The position numbers and the translations under genes are program-made. The notes below the pieces were generated by a model, which did not search any database, was not told the origin of the DNA, and saw only the letters and a program-made list of their open reading frames with translations. A DNA stretch of 64,000 bases from Sphingobacteriales bacterium (GTDB lineage: Bacteria; Bacteroidota; Bacteroidia; Chitinophagales; JADIYW01), in contig CANHGL010000001.1 of the NCBI GenBank assembly GCA_947460245.1, positions 62,001 through 126,000 of the forward strand. Direction: 5' to 3'. How positions within the stretch are numbered: the stretch's first letter is position 1; every line of letters starts with the position of its first letter. Positions 55,637 to 64,000 of the stretch are shown one piece after another.

Positions 55637-56659
55637 ATGAAGGTAATTGTAACAGGAGGCACAGGATATATTGGCTCACATACCATAGTTGATTTACAGG
55701 AAAACGGATTTGAAGTAGTTTGCATCGACAACTTATCCAGATCTAAAATATATGCTTTAGAAGGCATAGAAAAAATTACCGGCAAACGTCCTAAATTCTA
55801 CGAAATAGATTTATGCGACAAAGATGCAACACTAGAAGTGATTAGTGAACATAGCGATGCTATCGGAATCATACATTTTGCTGCATTGAAATCTGTATAT
55901 GAATCCGTAGGGAACCCCTTACTGTATTATGCTAATAATCTGGAATCGTTATTAAATGTTCTATCTGCAATTGCCATTACAGGCATACCAAACTTTGTAT
56001 TTTCATCTTCTTGTTCGGTATACGGCAACACAGAACAACTACCTGTTACTGAGTCCACGCCGACTAGCAAGGCAGAAAGCCCCTATGCACACACCAAACA
56101 GATGGGCGAAGAAATTATCCAGAATATTCAAAAAATAGCTTCCAGTAAAAGTATTCTGTTGCGGTACTTCAACCCAATAGGTGCACATCCATCCGCAGAG
56201 ATTGGAGAAATACCGATTGGAAAACCTGATAATCTTGTACCTTATATAACACAAAGTGCCATCGGTAAATTAGGTCCGATTACTGTGTATGGCAATGATT
56301 ATCCAACCCGCGATGGAAGTTGCATAAGAGACTATATCCATGTGAGCGATATCGCCCATGCACATACACTTGCTTTACAGTATCTTCTGGAAGGACGGAA
56401 TGAAAGTAATTGCCCTGTTTTTAATTTAGGAACCGGCAATGGGGTGAGTGTATTGGAAGTTATAGCAGCCTTTGAGAAAACAGCTCAGAAAAAACTGGAT
56501 TATAAAATTGGCGACAGGCGCCCCGGCGATGTTGTAGCTATATATGCAGACAACCAAAAAGCGAAGAGCGAGCTTAACTGGAACTGCAAGTATACACTGG
56601 ACGATTCAATGCTTAGTGCCTGGAAATGGGAGTTGAAGATGCAGCAGTTAAATTTGTAG
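55637..56659 (+). CDS. galE: UDP-glucose 4-epimerase
   Basis: NAD-bound SDR-type epimerase interconverting UDP-glucose and UDP-galactose (and often the N-acetyl forms). The 340-residue protein has GGTGYIGSHTIVDL at the N-terminus, FSSSCSVYG near 117-125 and the catalytic YxxxK in SPYAHTKQMGEE. Length is standard. With rfbA it supplies activated sugars for surface polysaccharides. It is convergent with the ABC-2 permease gene. Confidence 0.93.
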   Translation: MKVIVTGGTGYIGSHTIVDLQENGFEVVCIDNLSRSKIYALEGIEKITGKRPKFYEIDLCDKDATLEVISEHSDAIGIIHFAALKSVYESVGNPLLYYANNLESLLNVLSAIAITGIPNFVFSSSCSVYGNTEQLPVTESTPTSKAESPYAHTKQMGEEIIQNIQKIASSKSILLRYFNPIGAHPSAEIGEIPIGKPDNLVPYITQSAIGKLGPITVYGNDYPTRDGSCIRDYIHVSDIAHAHTLALQYLLEGRNESNCPVFNLGTGNGVSVLEVIAAFEKTAQKKLDYKIGDRRPGDVVAIYADNQKAKSELNWNCKYTLDDSMLSAWKWELKMQQLNL

Positions 56660-56676
56660 ATACGCCCTAATTATAC

Positions 56677-57975
56677 CTAATAAAAAATCCACTTGCCAAT
56701 CTCTTTGAAGGTCACCTTCTTTCCCTGAATCAATATCCCTACTCTGTAAATCTTTGCGGCTACATACACCATTGCCAACGAAGATATCAGTAATATCGCC
56801 ATAGACAATAACTGCTGCCACCAAGGTACATGAAATGGAATTCTGGCTATCATTATAATAGGCGAAGAAAAGGGAAGCATCGAACCCCATATGGCTGCTG
56901 AAGAAAAGGGCTGCTGCAAGGTTACACTCAGCAGCACCATAGAAACTATAATCGGAATAGTAACCGGAAAGGTGAACGACTGCGCATCGCTATCATCCGT
57001 CATGGCTGCCCCGATAGCTGCAAACTGAGATGCATAGAACAGATACCCAAAAATAAAATAAAATAAAAAACTCAACAGGATACGCAGGATATCCAACTCC
57101 TGAAAAGCAGCTGTAATACTCATCAGTAACTGTGCGCTCTCGCCAGAAGGCATATCTCCACGCTGCATGCTTTGCATCGCCAGCATCTGATCGCTGAAAA
57201 ATAATCCTATTATAAACTGTACGGCTGAGGTGAGCACACCCCACAAAACAAACTGCGTAAGTCCAACAGCACCAATGCCAATAATCTTTCCCATCATCAA
57301 CTGAAACGGGCGAACGGTAGTGACTAATACCTCCACAATCCGATTAGTTTTTTCTTCTGTAATGCTGCGCATCACCATCGCACCATACACTATCAGAAAA
57401 ATATAAATCAGAATACCACAGGCATACCCAAAACCCGCTGCCAACTCAGCACCGCCCTTTCTCTTCTGTTCGTTTATTATCTTTTCTACTTCAATATTCT
57501 TATCCAGCTGATCGATGATGTCCATATTATAATGCTCAGCCTCCAGTACTCTCTTCCTGATTTCCTGAGAAAGACTTTTTTCAATATGCTGCTCGGTAAC
57601 CGGACCTAACTCCTTATCAGAATAGTAAGCGATACCTAATGGCTTGTGTATATCAATATTGGGAATATACAATAAGCCATCATAATCACTATCCTTATAA
57701 CGACTTAATAAGGTATCTAAAGACTGAGGATTATTCGTAAGGTATTTGAAACGCAGACTCTCTCCGATATCCATACCTCTAAACTTATCTTCAAACAACC
57801 CACTCTCATCTTTTACAGCAATGGTGAGTTGCTCCTGAGCATGAACAGCAATTTCAATAATTGCAATCAGCATTACACCTACCAGCACAGGAATAAACAA
57901 TGTTAGCAGCAAGAAGGATTTTTTTCTAACTCTGCTGGTGTATTCCCGTTTGATAATCTGCCAGACCTTATTCAT
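56677..57975 (-). CDS. NatB-like ABC-2 permease
   Basis: A 432-residue inner-membrane protein. A first helix (SFLLLTLFIPVLVGVMLIAI) is followed by an extracytoplasmic domain (about 45-175) and then five or six helices. Family features include GAMVMRSITEEKTNRIVEVLVTTVRPFQLMMGK. NatB proteins export sodium or other cations with NatA; the substrate here is inferred from similarity only. It overlaps the ATPase gene by eight bases. Confidence 0.82.
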   Translation of the reverse strand: MNKVWQIIKREYTSRVRKKSFLLLTLFIPVLVGVMLIAIIEIAVHAQEQLTIAVKDESGLFEDKFRGMDIGESLRFKYLTNNPQSLDTLLSRYKDSDYDGLLYIPNIDIHKPLGIAYYSDKELGPVTEQHIEKSLSQEIRKRVLEAEHYNMDIIDQLDKNIEVEKIINEQKRKGGAELAAGFGYACGILIYIFLIVYGAMVMRSITEEKTNRIVEVLVTTVRPFQLMMGKIIGIGAVGLTQFVLWGVLTSAVQFIIGLFFSDQMLAMQSMQRGDMPSGESAQLLMSITAAFQELDILRILLSFLFYFIFGYLFYASQFAAIGAAMTDDSDAQSFTFPVTIPIIVSMVLLSVTLQQPFSSAAIWGSMLPFSSPIIMIARIPFHVPWWQQLLSMAILLISSLAMVYVAAKIYRVGILIQGKKVTFKEIGKWIFY

Positions 57976-58876
57976 GCTTTGGATTTACGGTATGAATAAA
58001 AATCTCTTGTATACTTGGGAGCACCTCTTTCATTGCCACTATCTCTACCTGCTCCTGAAGCAATAACCTGAGAATATCATTTGCATGTTGCGCATCTTTC
58101 AACTTAAATAGTATATATCCCTGCTGTTCTTCTACTATATCAGTCTTCGCTCGAATAGCTTCATTAATAGCAACACCACTTCCAATATCTACCCGGATAA
58201 GATTCTTTTTGTACTGCTGTTTGATGGCCTTCACATTGCCCTCCAAAACAATTCGACCTTTATTGATAAGAAAGATATCCTCACAAATTTCTTCTACATT
58301 CTCCATACGGTGTGTAGAAAAAATAATAGTTACTCCTTTTTTCTGTAATTCAAAGATCTCATTTTTAATAATCTCTGCATTAACGGGGTCCAATCCGGAA
58401 AATGGCTCATCTAAAATTAACAGCTCTGGATCATGCAAGATGGTAGCAATAAACTGGACTTTCTGTTGCATGCCTTTAGACAATTCCTCAATGGCCTTAT
58501 TTCGCCATCCTTCAATTTCAAATCGCTGTAACCAATAATTAATTTTTAGATTAGCTTCTTGTTCTGAGAAACCTCTGAGTCTGGCCAGATATAACAAATG
58601 TTCACCTACCTTCATCTGTTTATACATACCCCGTTCTTCGGGCATATATCCCATCTTATTCTGATGGCTATAATTCAGTTGTTCGCCGCTATAAAAGATG
58701 GATCCTTTATCGGGATAAAAGATTTGAAGAATATTTCTGATAAGGGTTGTTTTGCCGGCTCCATTTGGCCCCAATAATCCATAGATTTTATTCGGCAATA
58801 ATTTTAGGCTCACATCCTCCAATGCAATGGTATCCTGAAAGGATTTGGAAATATGATCTACATGGAGGAGAAACAT
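57968..58876 (-). CDS. NatA-like ABC transporter ATPase
   Basis: A 302-residue ATPase partner of the permease. Walker A is GPNGAGKTTLIRN near 35-47, the signature ELSKGMQQKVQFIATIL near 132-148, Walker B LLILDEPFSGLDP and the H-loop FSTHRMEN. The C-terminal 80 residues are the extension common in NatA and related exporters. It ends inside the permease gene, so both are coupled. Confidence 0.88.
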   Translation of the reverse strand: MFLLHVDHISKSFQDTIALEDVSLKLLPNKIYGLLGPNGAGKTTLIRNILQIFYPDKGSIFYSGEQLNYSHQNKMGYMPEERGMYKQMKVGEHLLYLARLRGFSEQEANLKINYWLQRFEIEGWRNKAIEELSKGMQQKVQFIATILHDPELLILDEPFSGLDPVNAEIIKNEIFELQKKGVTIIFSTHRMENVEEICEDIFLINKGRIVLEGNVKAIKQQYKKNLIRVDIGSGVAINEAIRAKTDIVEEQQGYILFKLKDAQHANDILRLLLQEQVEIVAMKEVLPSIQEIFIHTVNPKHE

Positions 58877-58900
58877 AAAACTGGGACAATCTATGCTGCG

Positions 58901-60052
58901 TTAATGAAAGAATTTATCAAAAAAACTTTTATTTTTTTCCTTTTGCGCTGCAGGGCTAAAGTTTTTGGATGCCTTAAGTTTTTCCAGTAGTTCCGCTTCC
59001 TCTGTGGTAAGATCTTGTGGCGTAAATACCTGAACTTCTACTATCTGATCGCCCTTTCCATATCCATTTAGGCTCGGTATTCCTTTACCCTGCAAACGGA
59101 AGAGTTTGCCACTTTGTGTGCCTTTCGGTATTTTTATTTTAGCACTGCCACCTATAGTAGGAACCTCTACCTGCGTTCCCAATGCTACTTCTGCAAAATT
59201 CATGTATAAGGTGTAAATCACATTTGTGTCTTCCCGTTTTAAATCTGGATGTGGCGTTTCTTCGATACTTATGAGCAAATCTCCGGGATAACCTCCACGA
59301 ACACCGGCATTCCCTTTTCCATTCATGGATAACTGTATTCCCTCGCTAACACCGGCAGGAATATCTATACTTACCACTTCTTCTCCATATACCCTACCTT
59401 CTCCACGGCACTTAGTACACTTATTTGTAATCACCTTGCCCTCTCCTTCACATATAGAACAAGTTGCTGTTGTCGCCATCTGGCCCAAGAATGTCTGGGT
59501 AACTTTACGTACCACACCACTTCCATTACAAGTGTTACAAGTCTGATAAGATGAATTGTCTTTTGCACCAATACCGGAGCAAGTATCGCACACTACATGT
59601 TTTTTTACCTTTATTTTCTTTTGTGCTCCTTTAGCTACCTCCTCAAGATCCATCTTTACCTTCACACGCAGGTTACTGCCTCTTTGCCCGCGCCCCTTAT
59701 CTCTTCTTCTTCCTCCTCCGCCACCTCCGCCAAAGAAGGACTCAAAAGGATTTCCATCGCCACCGAATATATCTCCAAACTGCGAGAAGATATCTTCCAT
59801 ATTCATGTTTCCTCCTTGTCCTCCGCCATAGGCTGCGCCCTGATGACCGAAACGATCATAACGCGCTTTCTTTTCTTCATTGCTCAGTACATCATAAGCC
59901 TCAGCAGCTTCCTTAAATTTTTCTTCTGCCTCTTTATTGTCAGGATTCCTATCCGGATGGAATTGTAAGGCTAATTTCCTATACGCCTTCTTTATGTCAT
60001 CAGCAGATGCACCTTTGGGAACCCCAAGAATTTCGTAATAATCTCTTTTCAT
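58901..60052 (-). CDS. dnaJ: Chaperone DnaJ
   Basis: Hsp40 co-chaperone that hands clients to DnaK. The 383-residue protein has a J domain with the HPD motif ([13 protein letters not shown], about residues 28-40), a Gly/Phe-rich region, four zinc-finger repeats ([32 protein letters not shown]) and two client-binding beta domains. It follows grpE by 59 bases. dnaK is not in this window. Confidence 0.97.
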   Translation of the reverse strand: MKRDYYEILGVPKGASADDIKKAYRKLALQFHPDRNPDNKEAEEKFKEAAEAYDVLSNEEKKARYDRFGHQGAAYGGGQGGNMNMEDIFSQFGDIFGGDGNPFESFFGGGGGGGRRRDKGRGQRGSNLRVKVKMDLEEVAKGAQKKIKVKKHVVCDTCSGIGAKDNSSYQTCNTCNGSGVVRKVTQTFLGQMATTATCSICEGEGKVITNKCTKCRGEGRVYGEEVVSIDIPAGVSEGIQLSMNGKGNAGVRGGYPGDLLISIEETPHPDLKREDTNVIYTLYMNFAEVALGTQVEVPTIGGSAKIKIPKGTQSGKLFRLQGKGIPSLNGYGKGDQIVEVQVFTPQDLTTEEAELLEKLKASKNFSPAAQKEKNKSFFDKFFH

Positions 60053-60111
60053 ATACTATAACATACAGGTGAAGGTGCTAAAACAATAAAAACTCCACCA
60101 TCTTATAACTT

Positions 60112-60681
60112 TTATTTACCTACAACCACTTTTGCATAACGGATAACCGTATCATTCAACAGATAGCCACTTTCCACCTCATCTACAATCTTCCCCTTCA
60201 ACTCTTCTGTAGCAGCTGGCACTTCAGCAATAGCCTCATGATATTCCACATTAAAATCCTTGCCTACACTCTCTACTGCCCTCAATCCTTTATTCTGGAG
60301 TGTTTTCTGTAGTTTCTCGAAAATCAATCGTGCACCATTAGCATAATTTTCTGTATTGCTATCCTGATTAAATGCTTTTTCTGCACGTTGAAAATCATCT
60401 AATATGGGTAATAGATCCCTTAATACATCCTGACCAGCGAGTTTTAAAAAGTCAAGCCGCTCCTTCGCATTTCTCTTCTTGTAATTTTCGAACTCCGCGT
60501 AAAGTCGTAGATATTTATCCTTATGCTCTTCCACCTGTTTTTGCAAGGAAGCTGCCTCGTCCTCAATACCATCAGCTGTATCATTAAGATCGGAAGACTG
60601 ACTTTCTGACTGAGACTGAGGCTGTTCCGCCTGACTACCCTGCTTCTTTTCCTGTCCGTCTAAATCATTATTATCTAACAT
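60112..60681 (-). CDS. grpE: Nucleotide exchange factor GrpE
   Basis: GrpE releases ADP from DnaK. The 189-residue protein has a polar, Gln/Ser/Glu-rich N-terminus (GSQAEQPQSQSESQS), a long coiled coil (about 45-90, LQKQVEEHKDKYLRLYAEFE) and the family signature FENYKKRNAKERLDFLK with the terminal VESGYLLNDTVIRYAKVVV. It forms an operon with dnaJ. I looked for an HrcA-type CIRCE element upstream and saw none. Confidence 0.96.
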   Translation of the reverse strand: MLDNNDLDGQEKKQGSQAEQPQSQSESQSSDLNDTADGIEDEAASLQKQVEEHKDKYLRLYAEFENYKKRNAKERLDFLKLAGQDVLRDLLPILDDFQRAEKAFNQDSNTENYANGARLIFEKLQKTLQNKGLRAVESVGKDFNVEYHEAIAEVPAATEELKGKIVDEVESGYLLNDTVIRYAKVVVGK

Positions 60682-60751
60682 AACTATAGTTTTAAATCAT
60701 CAGACAAATAATTTGCCAAAAGGCATATCCGACAATTTGACATTTAGGCTT

Positions 60752-61285
60752 CTATCTCTTTGATTTCTTAGCGCCTGCTAATTTATTATTCAATAACTGT
60801 TCTATTAGCTCGTGGGAAGGATTAATAGCAATCACAAAACCTGACTCATCTATGAGTACTGTTTGTGGAATATAACGAATACCATATTTAGCACCCGGCT
60901 CAGAACTCCATCCTTTTAGGTCGGATACATGGCTATCCCACACCAAGCCATCTTGTTTAATCGCAGCTTTCCATGCATCTGCATTCTGATCCAAAGAAAC
61001 ACTATATACTGTAAACCCCTTAACCGGCTTTGCCCATTTCTTACCTTGATATTTATTATACAATGCTACTAAGGAAGGATTATTTCTTCGACATGGCCCA
61101 CACCAAGATGCCCAAAAATCCAGGAGTACCATGTTCCCTTTTAGGGAAGACAAGGCAATAGGATTTCCTGAAGGATTGTTGTAACTTAATTCTGTAGCCT
61201 TTTGGCCCACGGATGGAATTTGAGCATTAGCATGAAATACAGCTAAAAACACCAATAATATAGGAATTAGGATTCTCCTTTTCAT
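60752..61285 (-). CDS. TlpA-like periplasmic thioredoxin
   Basis: A 177-residue exported thioredoxin-fold protein. Signal peptide: RRILIPILLVFLAVFHANA. The redox motif is WCGPC in LDFWASWCGPCRRN near residues 54-67, and the cis-proline loop is IRYIPQTVLI. Relatives reduce disulfides in the periplasm, for example in cytochrome c maturation. It stands alone on the minus strand. Confidence 0.9.
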   Translation of the reverse strand: MKRRILIPILLVFLAVFHANAQIPSVGQKATELSYNNPSGNPIALSSLKGNMVLLDFWASWCGPCRRNNPSLVALYNKYQGKKWAKPVKGFTVYSVSLDQNADAWKAAIKQDGLVWDSHVSDLKGWSSEPGAKYGIRYIPQTVLIDESGFVIAINPSHELIEQLLNNKLAGAKKSKR

Positions 61286-61400
61286 AATTCAAATTTTGAT
61301 GGATAAAGATAGACAAATTTTGTGCCTAATAACAATGCTTATAGACATTACACTTACGCAACAATAGACAATTTTTAAGAAAGGAAAATAAATACCCTCG

Positions 61401-62510
61401 CTATTCTCCAGCGAGAACAGGTTCTAAGCTGCTCCTATAGTCATCTGTAACAGCGGCATTATGTAACTCTACCAAAGGATTCATAACCCTGAACCAGAGT
61501 GGCGGAAAAAGGGCAAGCAACATCATTCCCGGGTATCCTGATGGCATCTGAGGAGCCTTTTCAAAGTGCCGCAGTATCTGATATTTTCTTCCAGAATTAT
61601 AATGATGGTCGCTATGTCTGGTAAGTTCAAATAATAATATCCTTCCAAGCTCGTGATTGGAATTCCAGGAGTGATGCGGTTTAACTTTCTCAAATCTGCC
61701 TGGAGAAATCTCTCTGCGCAACAGGCCATAGTGTTCAATATAATTAACGGTTTCTAATAATAAAAATCCCCCTATGGCAGACAGTACAAAACCTAACAAT
61801 CCCAGCCAACCAAATCCAACAAAAATTAAAACGCAGAAAGTCAATTGTATCAACTGAAAACGTAGCATCTGATTGTGTAAGGGATTCCAAAAATTTTGGT
61901 TTGTTTTTTGCAACCTGTGGCTTTCCAAATACCAGGCACTCATCCATCCATCCTTTACACTTCTGAAAAAGAAACTATAGACAGGCTCATTTAACCTGGA
62001 GGTTGCAGGATCCAAAGGTGTTGCAATATTCTTATGATGGCCTCTGTTGTGCTCAATAAAGAAATGCATGTACAGGGAGGTAAGAAGTAATGACTTCGAT
62101 AAAAATTGTTCAAATGGCTTGGAGCGATGCCCCAACTCATGAGCTACATTAATACCCAAAACACCACAACCCAAAGACATGGCCCAGGTTAACCCAATAA
62201 ATTCATACCACGTAATTGGAAATTGGGTAATCCTCCAAAGATAGATTCCCAACAAAGCATATTGAATGGGAACGAGAATATACAACAACAAGTCATAATA
62301 AAACTGCTTACGCACTACCTTCTCTTCGTCTTCAGTCAAATTTACAGTATTACCTTTCAAAAAAAACTCCAAGCTCGGGATAAGCCCAAATGCAAAAACA
62401 CCGGCAAAGAAAGACCAGTATCCCAAAAAATAAAAAGATATCAAAGCTATACCAGGTAAAACAAAAACCGGTAACAGATATTTTGATTCTCTCCAAACTT
62501 TATATAACAT
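61401..62510 (-). CDS. AlkB-type alkane 1-monooxygenase
   Basis: Membrane di-iron hydroxylase of 369 residues. All four histidine motifs are present: HELGHR at 124-129, EHNRGHH at 153-159, NYIEHYG at 256-262 and RHSDHH at 298-303, between six or so membrane helices. Such enzymes oxidise medium-chain alkanes to alcohols with a rubredoxin partner. No rubredoxin or rubredoxin reductase gene lies next to it. The substrate could also be a different aliphatic chain. Confidence 0.87.
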   Translation of the reverse strand: MLYKVWRESKYLLPVFVLPGIALISFYFLGYWSFFAGVFAFGLIPSLEFFLKGNTVNLTEDEEKVVRKQFYYDLLLYILVPIQYALLGIYLWRITQFPITWYEFIGLTWAMSLGCGVLGINVAHELGHRSKPFEQFLSKSLLLTSLYMHFFIEHNRGHHKNIATPLDPATSRLNEPVYSFFFRSVKDGWMSAWYLESHRLQKTNQNFWNPLHNQMLRFQLIQLTFCVLIFVGFGWLGLLGFVLSAIGGFLLLETVNYIEHYGLLRREISPGRFEKVKPHHSWNSNHELGRILLFELTRHSDHHYNSGRKYQILRHFEKAPQMPSGYPGMMLLALFPPLWFRVMNPLVELHNAAVTDDYRSSLEPVLAGE

Positions 62511-62634
62511 AGCAACCTATTGATACTTAAAAATACATGAAATCAACCACAAATAATAGCCCATCTTTTAGAATCAGACTCTTTGAAATGAAGAAATTAT
62601 CCCATGTTTAGGGAAGCAATACTAAAGTAAGCCT

Positions 62635-63591
62635 CTACAAAGCCATAAATTTAAATGTAGCAGAATAGTACCCCTTGGGAAGAATGTACTTGCAGCTAGC
62701 AGTATTCATACCATTGGCAGGAGCACTCATTGGTTCAATACAGACATATGGTTTATCCTTATGATTCGGTGCGTATACCTGAACATAAGGATAATTTATA
62801 TCCATCAAAATACTCAGATCATTCAACTGAAGAATAGAATAGCCCGTGTCGTGACTCAGGTCGGTAAAACAATCATCAAAGACCTCCCCCTGCAAACCAA
62901 TTTCATCCTCCTTGAAATTCCATCTTTCTTCTTTTGGGAGCAATACTCCATTAGGAATCTGCAGTTGATTAGTTTCTATAACAACCTTAGCAGGCATGTG
63001 CAATCGGGAGTGCTCCCTGTTTTGCTGATCTACAAGAAGGTAAGGATGGAATCCAAAACTTACAGGCATAGAATTTGTATCCTCATTAATGACCTTCGTC
63101 TCAACAGTGAGCACATTATTACACAACAGATGTCTCATCTGTATACGATGCCTAAAGGGGAATATCGCCAGCCATGAAGGATGATTAAACTCCAACTCTG
63201 CCAAATGCATACAAGTTCCTTCCTCTTCCAATAATGCTATGGTCTTCCAATGATTGCTCTTTAAAAGCAACCCATGCAAGGGTAGGTGATTTACGTCTCT
63301 ATATAAAAGATGACTGAGTGTAGATGGAAAGGGATGTAATTGTTCTGGTAATGTTATATAATCACCTTCGAGTCGGTTTGCCCAAGGGTACATAAAAGGA
63401 TTCCCGGCAAGCTTTGTATTAATAGCATACTCCTTCAAAGAAAAAGGAAAGTATAACATCTGATTTCCTTCAGACTCCAATCCAAAGAGCGTATTCCCAA
63501 TATTTACTGCAATACGAGCAGTTAAATAACTATTCTTTAGCTCTATAACTTCAAAGCCATCTTCGATATATTTCCTTACTAAATGTTTCAA
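62635..63591 (-). CDS. Aldose 1-epimerase-family protein
   Basis: About 318 residues if translation starts at TTG 63591, directly after the TAG of the upstream gene. The mutarotase-type fold is suggested by NPFMYPWANRLEGD near 68-80, the histidine in LPLHGLLLKSNHW and the FGFHPYLLVDQ segment. Such enzymes interconvert alpha and beta sugars or phosphosugars. An ATG at 63684 inside the upstream gene is in frame but would add an unrelated 31-residue segment. Confidence 0.72.
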   Translation of the reverse strand: MKHLVRKYIEDGFEVIELKNSYLTARIAVNIGNTLFGLESEGNQMLYFPFSLKEYAINTKLAGNPFMYPWANRLEGDYITLPEQLHPFPSTLSHLLYRDVNHLPLHGLLLKSNHWKTIALLEEEGTCMHLAELEFNHPSWLAIFPFRHRIQMRHLLCNNVLTVETKVINEDTNSMPVSFGFHPYLLVDQQNREHSRLHMPAKVVIETNQLQIPNGVLLPKEERWNFKEDEIGLQGEVFDDCFTDLSHDTGYSILQLNDLSILMDINYPYVQVYAPNHKDKPYVCIEPMSAPANGMNTASCKYILPKGYYSATFKFMAL

Positions 63592-63592
63592 G

Positions 63593-64000
63593 CTAAACCT
63601 CCACGTTAACAAGTTGCATATCCTCCAAATATATAAGATATGAAATGATTTTCTGTGTATAAAAAGAAGAATAAGCCTTTGCATATTCCTTCATCTGATG
63701 AATATGCTCCGGTTTTTCAACACCTGTCTTATAGTCTATAATAATACAGATGTCCGAACTCAATATAACTTTATCAGGCCTGAGTTCTTTGCCTTCATAC
63801 CAGATACTGCGTTCATTTATATGCTTCCACTGGGCATCAAACCATTTATTCAATTCAAAGAGCTGTACTATCTTCTGCGCCGCTGAGGCATATATATCTC
63901 TACTTTTCTGCTCAGCAATTGTTGTTTGAATGGCTTTCTGTAGATGTCCTGCACGATACACTTTTGATAGCACTGAATGCATTAGATTCCCCTTTACCTG
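63593..64000 (-). CDS. C-terminal part of a helicase/nuclease of the AddA-UvrD type, 5' end cut off
   Basis: The frame is open to base 64000, so this is the end of a longer gene. About 135 residues are visible. They carry the RecB-family nuclease pattern: KGNLMHSVL (GxxxH), Asp in ILSSDICIIIDYKTG, Asp-x-Lys just after it and QMKEYAKAYSSF. This domain usually closes ATP-dependent helicase-nuclease proteins (AddA/RecB or a UvrD fusion) in double-strand-break repair. The helicase part is outside the window. The stop is two bases from the epimerase start. Confidence 0.75.
   Translation of the reverse strand, partial: QVKGNLMHSVLSKVYRAGHLQKAIQTTIAEQKSRDIYASAAQKIVQLFELNKWFDAQWKHINERSIWYEGKELRPDKVILSSDICIIIDYKTGVEKPEHIHQMKEYAKAYSSFYTQKIISYLIYLEDMQLVNVEV

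Noticed and set aside
59556-59831. Open frame on the plus strand opposite dnaJ, proline-rich
   Set aside because: It is the mirror of the Gly-rich region of dnaJ, and has no promoter box or family similarity.
60682-60751. CIRCE heat-shock operator before grpE
   Set aside because: No TTAGCACTC/GAGTGCTAA repeat present.
1-64000. CRISPR arrays, insertion sequences, prophage
   Set aside because: No regularly spaced repeats, transposase or integrase motifs, or phage structural genes were seen.

Overview
The window looks like a chromosomal segment of an AT-rich member of the Bacteroidota, most likely close to the Chitinophagaceae. This rests on four things. Genes lack Shine-Dalgarno sequences. 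Many start sites carry the Bacteroidota -7 promoter box TAnnTTTG. The ribosomal protein genes are joined as rpsL-rpsG-fusA-rpsJ-rplC with no tuf gene. Typical families are present, including a DUF5686 outer-membrane protein, a GAF-SpoIIE phosphatase and a kinase-RapZ fusion. I see no rRNA, tRNA, insertion sequence, prophage or CRISPR array. Most of the window is core genome.

Layout. 1-9118 (minus): one ribosomal-protein operon from its promoter near 9115 to rplX, cut by the left edge, with a folded leader RNA of about 160 nt before rpsL. 9508-15115: outer-membrane, TPR and aminopeptidase genes, a small lipoprotein and recO. 15120-19224 (minus): prfA, a short-chain dehydrogenase and an MsbA-like ABC exporter. 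19322-23161: rbfA, a LolC/FtsX-like permease, a secreted protein and guaB. 23182-25776 (minus): recR and a large glycosyltransferase fused to a degenerate sugar-phosphate transferase. 25876-31735: sodium/solute symporter, LOG-family hydrolase, M23 peptidase, Bcp peroxiredoxin and a GAF-SpoIIE phosphatase.

31732-37120 (minus): a surface-polysaccharide block in which a class III aminotransferase, a small secreted protein, a Wzx-like flippase, a Wzz-like protein and a Wzy/WaaL-like polymerase follow each other. 37230-45040: a Baeyer-Villiger-type flavin monooxygenase, glyS, two exported proteins, a MurU-like nucleotidyltransferase beside a kinase-RapZ fusion (a possible cell-wall sugar recycling pair), and an alcohol-dehydrogenase-family protein. 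45178-51391: a TetR-controlled RND efflux operon with a clear palindromic operator. 51446-64000: FKBP isomerase, low-molecular-weight phosphatase, PhoR/PhoB-like two-component pair, rfbA-galE, a NatAB-like ABC exporter, grpE-dnaJ, a TlpA-like thioredoxin, an AlkB-type alkane hydroxylase, an aldose epimerase and the C-terminal end of a RecB-nuclease-type helicase cut by the right edge.

The points most worth a second look are the kinase-RapZ fusion next to MurU, the glycosyltransferase that has ATC where its start codon should be and a pseudo-transferase tail, the structured leader of the ribosomal operon, the TetR operator, and a window-wide pattern in which -7 boxes sit so close to start codons that about ten mRNAs should be leaderless. 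All functional calls come from reading motifs; no database search was run.
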